From: Bugula neritina
Taxonomy: Eukaryota > Bryozoa > Gymnolaemata > Cheilostomatida > Bugulidae
Length of the DNA: 64,000 bases
Assembly: GCA_964035545.1 (NCBI GenBank)
Contig: OZ037765.1
Location: 31,401,504-31,465,503 of the forward strand
Direction: 5' to 3'
Part shown: piece after piece, positions 56,400-64,000 of the stretch
Numbering within the stretch: position 1 is the stretch's first letter
Layout of the letters: each line of letters opens with the position of its first letter
The notes under the pieces: generated by a model
Told to the model about the DNA's origin: nothing
Databases searched by the model: none
The model's input: the letters and a program-made list of their open reading frames with translations, nothing else
Made by a program: the position numbers and the translations under genes

Positions 56400-56960
56400 A
56401 CTGATTCTGAATCACAGTATCACTATGACTATCAGTATGAGTATCACTAGTCTATGTCTATGACTCTCACTCTAAGTCTATGACTATCGCCTATTAGTAT
56501 TGGTGAACTATTATTAATAATATTCAATGGTTATATTTATTAATACCATTATTAGTCATAATGATAATCATATGACAGTATGAGTATCAGTATTCAGTAT
56601 GTTAATGTTACGGAGCAGGATCAGTTTCGAAACTAATACACTTACAGTAATACTAATAGTAATACTTGTAATATTAGTTATAACTATAAGTATAAGTTAT
56701 ACCGATAGCTATATTAACATAAATATTTATATTCATAGTAATACTAATAGCAAATCTAATATTATTATGTTAATAGTTATACTTGTAAGTTATAATATAA
56801 AGCAAACGACACAAGTATTAATTTGAACTGTTGGTCTTAAAATAAAAAGTAAAATAAATATAAATAATAAAAATAAATTATAATAATTTAATTATACTAA
56901 TACTAATAGCAATACTTATACAGTAATATAATTATAATAAATTTATAAAACTTAAACAAC
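56400..56960. repeat. Irregular simple repeats
   Basis: ATGACTATC-like and AATACTAATAGT-like runs without strict period, inside the TTAA element. The rest of 55,830-58,600 shows no gene. Confidence 0.6.
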
Positions 56961-58611
56961 TTTAGATTTAAGGAACAACTTTAAATACAAACATAAAGAT
57001 AATATTAAATAATTATAATCATAATGATCATAACAATAAATATAATTATGATTCCAATAATTATCAATATATTATATAATATTTAAATTATTTTAATTTA
57101 TAATTATAATCATAATTTTTTTAGTTATAGTGAATAAATTCAATTTGACATAATAACTATAATATTATAAAGCAGTCAGTCTATCTCTAATGCTGATTGA
57201 TATTCGAATTGTTATGACTGTATCATCATTCACTAACTCTAAGAGTAAGTGACTACAATTATTAGTATCAATGTTGTGTTAGAGTACTATACCTATTGGA
57301 ATTTTGATATATCCATTATATTTACAACTCTGCCTGTTACAGCTATAAATAAATTGAACCAAAATACCAACAGTGCCTAATCATCGCCTTATTTATAAAA
57401 TAATCACAATCATAATGCTCAAGTTAATAGATTGGAAATTATTGAAAATTATGTTGATGCCAATATAAATATGACATTGTATGCATCCAAGTAGTGATGT
57501 TGTAATATATCTTGGAAGATAATTACATTATAATAAGAGTTAAATTCCTCTAAGTAACTTTTTTTGCAATTATTCCTTAGAATAACTATAACTTATACTC
57601 ATAACATTAGTTTTAGATTGAGCTACTAATTGTATTTATTGCATGTGAAGGTTAGTTATTCTCCATCAGCTGCATGAATGCGACTGGTAAATTTTGTAAC
57701 CTTTGGCAGTAATAACTTTGTAGCATAAATTAGACACATTTTATAAAAATACATAATTTTAATGCTATAGCTGCTAGTAACTCTAATGGGTGTAATAATA
57801 TTACTTTCACCAGCATTAATATTTACTTTGTTCATGCTTCATAAAGCATTTTCTAAATTCTTTTTTGAATAAATTTCTACAATACATATAATGTGCTGAA
57901 TAGATTACATATGTTGGGGTTCTTCCTATACTGCAGCTCAGCCTACACTCCCCGCCACAAATGTTCCTAAACTACTAGCTTCATCGGGATACAGATTGAT
58001 GGAGCTGTATTGATAAAAACTTCTCTTTTTAGCAGTAGAGGCATCATGAAAAAAAAGGTAAGCATTTTACTCAATAAGAATGCGGTTTTTTACTTCTACA
58101 AATTTGATAGCCTACACTATTCTATTTAAATGGAGACTGGTCTGACATAATGTGTCTGCCATTTATTAGTTATAATATAGTAAATACTATGCGGGCCTAT
58201 AGATCAAATGGCTCAAAAAACAATTAAATGAAACATTACACAACGCTGTATTTATTAGCAATGTCATACTTAGCAACTAATTTCACATTATTATTGTTTG
58301 CAAAGTTTTATATATCTACATATGTTTGTTCATTTCAGTGTTCTGAAGTAGAAGGTTCCAACAGCAGGGAAAAGCCTTGAACAAGATATTATGTTCTACA
58401 TCTCCAACTCATTTTAACTTTGCTGGTCAGTTCATTGTGTATCTGGAGCATAGTTTTGTATTTTCAAGTAGTCCATCAGATACCTTTGTAGGTAGTAAAG
58501 ATTAAAATGTTTGTGCAATGATGTCCATAATGTTGAACTGATTTATTGAAACTAAAACTGTTCTTAATTATAACAAAACTTGACAATCTTTACATAAAGA
58601 ATAATGTCCTA

Positions 58612-59226
58612 TAATCTATCTTCATTGTAAACAAAATTAGAAAGTTCCACATCAGCAAATTGTTTATCATCATCTGTAGGTGGAAGAAGCTTGCACTCAG
58701 TTATAAAGGCAAGCTGACGGTGGTTTTCTTTGCCTTCTATGAAGATTTGGAAAGAGCCAGAAAATTAATACTCTATAACTGCAAAACCATGTTGTAGTGT
58801 CTTGTGTTATTGATTGAATCATCTAAAAGAAAAATTGTTGTATCATTATAATTTTACTGTTGATGAATTAGCAAATTATCTACTTATCTTGGTAAATATA
58901 TTCAAGAACAAATACTATAGTGTAACTCAGTTTTGGTTATGTGTATGCTCCTTAAGCGAATTTACAGCAGATATCAAACTATATATTAGAGACTAATAAA
59001 GGAATTAAATTTAAGCTAACCATGATGATGTAAATAGCTGTTGAATGTGACTTTGAGAACTCTGCTGGCCATGTCAGTTCAAATACACCAGGGTGATATG
59101 TTACGAATGTCATGTCATTATTGAAATTCAGCTTTTTTAAGCGCCTCTTCACAACTCTGGCAGCATTCTGACTGCTCCTTAGCTTTCTGCGCCTGAAATT
59201 TCTTCTACTTGCACCATTCTTCTATT
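58612..59226 (-). CDS. Unrecognised coding candidate inside the TTAA element
   Basis: Two minus-strand stretches read like real protein. At about 59,226-59,024: a very basic segment (ASRRNFRRRKLRSSQNAARV, then KRRLKKLNF) leading to DMTFVTYHPGVFELTWPAEF and HSTAIYIIM, ending at a possible donor GTTAGC. At about 58,755-58,612: EGKENHRQLAFITECKLLPP, then FADVELSNFVYNEDRL and a stop. The phases of the two do not join with the splice sites I can see, so an exon or a frameshift is missing. I do not recognise the family. Its position inside a transposon suggests a transposon protein, perhaps a DNA-binding or nuclease part, but a captured host gene is possible. Confidence 0.45.
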
Positions 59227-59959
59227 GGTAGAATGTTAGCCTATAACAAACAGGTGTACCAAAGCTAAAAAATATCTAATTCACTGCACTAGGATATTAT
59301 TCAACTCATTTAAATTTAATATATAGCAGTAAAACAATCACATACTTGTATTTATTTTATCAGCTTTACTTTACAAAGCTGAACCATATGATTTAGTAAC
59401 TTGTCACCATAATAAACATTGTACAACATACAAATTGAAAACCTGATGTGATTGCTTTTTTAATAGAATATACATTACAAACATGTTACTTTGATAAGCG
59501 TGTTCATAATAAAAGTATTAAACCAGTTTGAAAAAAATTATTTTGTTATGTAATGGATCACAAAACTACATAATTTTAGACATGTAGCTCGATGTTCTTC
59601 AAGCAACGGGCTGCTATGATTAATTAATTTTCTATTATTGCATTTGATTGTTCTACTCATAGTGTATTGGCGAGTTAAAATTATTGGTAATTTAATGTAT
59701 ATTTCAGCTACCTCTGTTCAATCAATGTCATAGTAATATCAATTAGGTTTTAAATTTCACTGAGTTTATAGTAAATTATTGCAACTGTTACATAACATTT
59801 GGCTAGTTCTCTAGTTCATTAAATAACCATACGAACTTAATTTTATAACATGACAAAACACACAAAGCAAAATTAAAATAAGCATATTATGAACCAATGT
59901 AATTGATAAGTGATAATGCTGTTGTAAAACATAAATTATCAAATTTAAATAGTTATTAT

Positions 59960-60480
59960 TACCATTAGTATTACTATCATTATAACAACTATAATCATTA
60001 TTACTATTACTATTAGTATTAGCATTAGTAGTAAAAAATGAGTAGAGTTCAACATATACAATCTAGCGTACTATAAAAGTAGAAGTAGAACTTCTAAAAC
60101 TATCATCTGCATCATTAACAGAACTATGAGTAATACTAGTAGTTGTACTAATAGTAATACTAATTATTAATACTAATAAACAATAGTAATAGTATCACTA
60201 TGAGTATGAGACTTGGGCTGGCAGTGATACTGATTATCACTATCAGCATCGTCATAGTCAAAAGTTACAAGAATTAGAAGCCATATTCATATTGATATTC
60301 TCATTGAGTTATGCATAGTCATATTCACAGTATTAGTCAATCACTGATTGAGTTAATGTCATAGTGATACTCATACTCATAATTAATTTATACGATTACG
60401 ACACTCATAGTGATAGTCATAGTCATACTCATACTCATAGTGATAGTGATACTTCTTCGTGAATTTAATATTATTATCAT
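59960..60480. repeat. Irregular ATAGTC/ATACTC and ACTATTACT repeats
   Basis: Simple-sequence belt inside the TTAA element (densest at 59,960-60,030 and 60,360-60,450). No gene is seen between 59,230 and 61,129. Confidence 0.65.
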
Positions 60481-61244
60481 TGTTGCTAATATTATGTCTT
60501 ACTCTTAGTCTAACAGCAGCTCTATGAAGAAGTTAAACATAACTGATAAAACAAATTTAAAAAATAATACTGCAACATTCAATATAATGTATATCGATAT
60601 GCTAGCAACCTAATTTTCAGCTCACTTCATTAACTTTCCGTGCAGTATTGTGATAAAATAAATTTATTAATGGTGACCTTGACATCTTCGTCTAAATGCC
60701 TTTCACATCAAGCCCCGAACCAATTTGTAAAAATTTTGGATTTTTTACTTTTAAATATTTTTTACGAAAAGAGCTTCAAAATAAATTTAAAAAAAAGTGA
60801 GCTGTTGTCCACATAAAAGGAAATATATGAGCCAATTTTCTAAATTCTGGAAGTTACCAGAGGGTCACAATATTTTTTTTTTAAATCTTTATTTTCACGA
60901 CAAGCTCTATATATTAATATAGAAAAAAAGAAGACAACTCTTCTTTCAGATTTTTCATGTGCCACGGTCACGTCAATATCAGTGCTATTAACACATATAT
61001 TTTAATTCATTTTTTCTGGTATATTGAGTTGAGATTTTTTTTATATATTTTGTGAATGTACCTAAAAAAGTATGATCTTTCAATTAACAGTAATTGATTT
61101 TATCAAAATAACCTGGATGCCTACGATGTTTAAAGAAAAAAATCGCAACCCTAAGTCAATAAGTTCTCTCATAATTTGACCAACTTTTTGTACCCCTATG
61201 ACCGTTGTGCCCCCCCCCCCCCTTACCTCTACACAATGTGTGGA

Positions 61245-61680
61245 ATGTAAAGTTAATGCATTGTGTAACTATAGTAGTGTAATGTAACTATTGTAGTGTG
61301 GCTGTAGTTACACTAGTGTGATGTAGATACAGTAGTGTGGCTGTAGCTACTGTAGTGTTTCTGTAGCTACTATAGGGTAATGTAGCTACTGTAGTGTGTT
61401 GTAGATACCGTAGTGCAATGTAGCTATACTGTACTGTGGTGTAGCTACTGTAGTGTGGCTGTAGCTACTGTACTGTTTCTGTAGCTACTATAGGGTAATG
61501 TAGATACTGTAGTGTGTTGTAGATACCGTAGTGCAATGTAGCTACTGTACTGTGGTGTAGCTACTGTAGTGTGGCTGTAGCTACTGTACTGTTTCTGTAG
61601 CTACTATAGGGTAATGTAGATACTGTAGTGTGGCTGTAGATACTGTAGTGTGTTGTAGATACTGTAGTGTGATGTAGTTA
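61245..61680. repeat. Minisatellite GTAGCTACTGTAGTGTGG
   Basis: Over 20 imperfect units of 17-20 bp (TGTAGCTACTGTAGTGTGGC and TGTAGATACTGTAGTGTGTT forms) with a higher-order period of about 110 bp. The first duplication unit has only a short version (52,785-52,865). Confidence 0.85.
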
Positions 61681-61689
61681 AATAGGCTA

Positions 61690-62558
61690 CTACCTGCTGT
61701 GAAAAAGAGTTGAGATAGCAGACTGGTACAAGTAACTCGCATGTCAAACAGTTGTTGGTGTTCTGTTTTTATACTGTGAAAGCTAGCTTCTTTTACCTGT
61801 AACCTGTGTTGTGAATTGAGTAAATATTGTCATCTGTAGAGTCTATTTCACTGTCTATTGAAGGATATCCATTGCAAAAAAATTCTAGCCTTGAAATTTA
61901 TTAAACGCTCACCAAAGATTTTGAAGAGCCATATTGGTGTGAATTGGCTGCAGATGTTTATTAGTCTACACTTGAAAGTGATTATGTAGCATTATTAAAT
62001 ATAGTATATTGTAATAATATGTAATATCTTATAATATCCAGTTTCAACATAACATTTCCTGCTCTTTATATGCCTTATTCAGGATTATTGAAACTGGCAT
62101 GTCTTAGTAAGGTAGAGTTACTAAAATTCTTCAAGATATCAACTTAATTATCTTAAATACTGGAAAGTGCTAGTAGTTGTTGTATGGTTTGCTTAAAGTT
62201 TACTTTTTATTATTTCAGGAATATAGAATTATGTTCTCTTTAACACTAAATGTATGTTTATGGTCAGGTTTGCATGTGTTGGTCCTTGTTCCGTTCTTTG
62301 CTCAGCCTCTGGTTGGGTATCTAAAGAGTTAACATTAGTATTATTTACGGAGTAATAGTAAGTTCTAGGGCTAATAGGATCACTCAGCTTCATATTTTAA
62401 GCTGGTCCCTAGTTGCAAGATTTAGTCAATCCTAAGCAATAATTCTCTATTCGTGCTAGATTCTCCATCACCAAATAATTTACTATCCAATATTGAGTCA
62501 GCGCTTGGTAAAACTCACGCAATTTTATGGTCACTATACCTGTGAGAAACCCCTGACA
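61690..62558. other. Segmental duplication flank, no gene
   Basis: Left part matches 52,880-52,960, right part (from 62,090) matches 51,170-51,560. The join between them marks a unit boundary. Confidence 0.55.
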
Positions 62559-62722
62559 GAAGAGATTTTTTGGTATATCGGGCTAATGACTTATTCAGAT
62601 GTGACACAGGAGCAATTATGACTGGATGCTCTTCCTAACATCACCAATGGCCTTTGTTGGGTTCGAACCCATGACTTTGTGCCTACTAGGCAAACGCTCT
62701 AACCCCTAGACCACGGCTGCTC
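62559..62722 (-). mobile_element. tRNA-derived SINE
   Basis: Minus strand: a tRNA-like head (GTGGTCTAGGGGTTAGAGCG with A box, GGGTTCGAACCC as B box) followed by a body containing GATGTTAGGAAGAGCATCCA and GTCATAATTGCTCCTGTG. A second copy of the body lies at 63,722-63,800. The insertion is in WAP unit 2 only. Confidence 0.8.
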
Positions 62723-62906
62723 AGTTGGTAAAAGTTTGACAGCTTCAAGATTACAAGACTTGCATTTGACATAAAAACAAATACATTTTGCTTCATGTTG
62801 CTTAGACTACAGCTTAGGATTTATCTTACGTATAACACAACTTAATCACTCTATTTCCTAGTTTCATTCTATACCCTAGTGGTGAGGTGATATACACAGT
62901 GTAGAC

Positions 62907-63296
62907 TTACGGCAAGCTCTTTACGCAGTACAGGTTGTTTGTATGGAGATGATTGCAGCAGAGTTCCTTAGGGTAACACTCACTGTCTTTTTCACACTCC
63001 ACTAGATCTTTGTTGCTGAAAGCATGTGGGCAGTACTGTCCTACAATAACATATATAATATGTATGTGTAATTTTTATGGATATTTCATAAAGTCCAGAG
63101 AGCCTAGCTTTGATTTATGTGACTGCTAATACAAATATCACCTTTATTATATTATGTCACTATATTATTATGTATTCTGTCAATGTATTATATATCATTT
63201 ACTATCTATAGTTTAATCTCAACACTATTTTCACCTACCTCTTACCACCTGTAAAAGAGCAACAGTTCCCAAGAATAGTATAACCAATAACTTCAT
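62907..63296 (-). CDS. Secreted WAP-like cysteine-rich peptide, copy 2
   Basis: Exons 63239-63296 and 62907-63040 (58 and 134 bp, identical to copy 1) encode 63 residues. The signal peptide MKLLVILFLGTVALLQ differs from copy 1 at one position. The mature part (GQYCPHAF, VECEKDSEC, YPKELCC, LYCVKSLP) keeps all six cysteines, while about a third of the other residues have changed, several from neutral to charged. That contrast suggests that both copies are, or were until recently, under selection for the fold and diverged in surface. It ends in TAA, copy 1 in TGA. Confidence 0.8.
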
Positions 63297-64000
63297 GATA
63301 AAAGCTGTTAACAGTTAGACAGATGTGAATATAATGACTGTTTACTTCATAGTTCTCCTTTTATATTTTAAAGTCAAAGTTGCACGCGGTGCTATGTCCT
63401 TCTTCCTTGTATTTCTAGTCTCCGCTATCCTAGTTATCCTAGTTATCCTCATTATCCTCGGCTTAAGTTTATTATTTCTTAGACCTTGCCGGACATTTCC
63501 CCACACACTAAGTAAGATGAAATTATCGCTATAGCTATTGATGTGTTGGTATTTCATCATAATAGCTGATGGCATTATGTTCATAGCTTCCATAATAATT
63601 TATTTAAAATTATTTTGTTAAATTTAAAAAATACACGATAGAAATGTTTATATAAAATAACTTAACAAATTCTTTACCAGCCTCTTCTCTCCCACTAAAA
63701 TAATGTAATGCTTAATAAGGTGTGCCATTGGTGATGTTAGGAAGAGCATCCAGTCATAATTACCCCTGTGCCACACATGAACAAGTCCTTAGCTAGCTTT
63801 AACCTAAAACTCTTTCCATCAGGGATTTCTCATAGGGATAGCGACTATTAACTTCTGAGAAAATCATCACCTTTCTGAGAGCAGCTTTAGTATAAAAACT
63901 CTTGCAATAAATTTATAGAACAATTCACTATCCAGTTTGGATTAGTATTTCTCTTGCTTTGACATTAAATGTAGCAGAGTATAGGAGATACACGATTATT
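63240..64000. repeat. Segmental duplication, unit 2, right part
   Basis: Matches 52,086-53,150 in order, and ends with the MITE-free version of the site that holds MITE A in unit 1. Confidence 0.7.
63722..63800 (+). mobile_element. SINE body fragment
   Basis: GCCATTGGTGATGTTAGGAA and GAGCATCCAGTCATAATTAC match the body of the SINE at 62,559-62,722 in the opposite orientation. The tRNA head is absent. Confidence 0.75.

Larger units (their letters stand above)
55805..61133. mobile_element. TTAA-flanked transposon in MITE B
   Basis: Element 55809-61129 flanked by TTAA (55805-55808 and 61130-61133). Terminal inverted repeats of 24 bp agree at 20 positions and share GCATCCAGGTTATTT. A TTAA target is used by piggyBac and Kolobok elements; the termini do not begin with the CCC typical of piggyBac, so Kolobok or another group is possible. 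The interior is AT-rich with much simple sequence and one coding candidate on the minus strand (58612-59226). Confidence 0.75.
54590..61229. mobile_element. TA-flanked MITE, copy B, split by a TTAA element
   Basis: Left part 54590-55804 and right part 61134-61229 are homologous, in order, to copy A; the termini GGGGTAAGGGG and CCTTACCTC are flanked by TA. The intervening 5.3 kb is a separate insertion. The paralogous segment near 52,730 (TTAGAACACACAATGTG) is close to the expected empty site. Copies A and B differ by many substitutions. Confidence 0.85.

Noticed and set aside
58026-58380. Tiny spliced frame (ATG plus three lysines before GTAAGC, then a 13-codon exon)
   Set aside because: Only 17 codons and no similarity. 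The splice-like sites may be chance in AT-rich DNA.

Overview
The window comes from the nuclear genome of an animal. It is very AT-rich, its genes carry many short exons with GT-AG (and some GC-AG) introns, and most of the remaining DNA is transposon-derived or simple-sequence repeat. The genes (heterotrimeric kinesin-2 motor subunit, augmin subunit 3, animal-type glycerate kinase, deoxyhypusine synthase, small secreted cysteine-rich peptides) fit an invertebrate with ciliated cells. The species cannot be fixed from the sequence; a spiralian such as a bryozoan or mollusc is only a guess.

Layout. (1) 1-15,620: a duplicated, broken deoxyhypusine synthase gene (DHPS-b, minus strand). Its exon 3 was split by a Gypsy-type LTR retrotransposon (2070-14493, 5-bp target duplication). 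That retrotransposon was itself split by a 9.8-kb Mutator-like element (3004-12809, 9-bp duplication, about 0.8-kb inverted repeats), which holds further elements: a 3.6-kb inverted-repeat transposon remnant, a 1.5-kb pure TG array beside a hairpin, and a Penelope-like fragment. (2) 16,794-24,230: an apparently intact 11-exon glycerate kinase gene (minus). (3) 26,027-29,739: the intact 10-exon DHPS gene (DHPS-a, minus), catalytic lysine at residue 329. (4) 30,634-32,583: a hAT-like foldback element with 8-bp target duplication and an AT-repeat core. (5) 34,720-35,156: a small acidic two-exon gene. (6) 36,910-44,782: a complete 19-coding-exon kinesin-2 gene (KIF3B, plus). (7) 45,714-50,138: the N-terminal half of HAUS3 (plus). 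(8) 51,180-64,000: a diverged tandem segmental duplication carrying two copies of a WAP-like secreted peptide gene (minus), invaded by two TA-flanked MITEs; the second MITE is split by a 5.3-kb TTAA-flanked element.

The genes do not form an operon. DHPS, GLYCTK, KIF3B and HAUS3 are unrelated housekeeping, metabolic and cytoskeletal genes. The main interest is the stratigraphy: two independent transposon-in-transposon nests whose boundaries can be proved to the base, because an uninterrupted paralogous copy or an empty site lies in the same window. I found no operon-like or defence-like new system. The least explained items are the exceptionally long pure TG array, a Gypsy derivative that kept one open frame despite losing its catalytic domains, and an unrecognised two-exon coding candidate inside the TTAA element.
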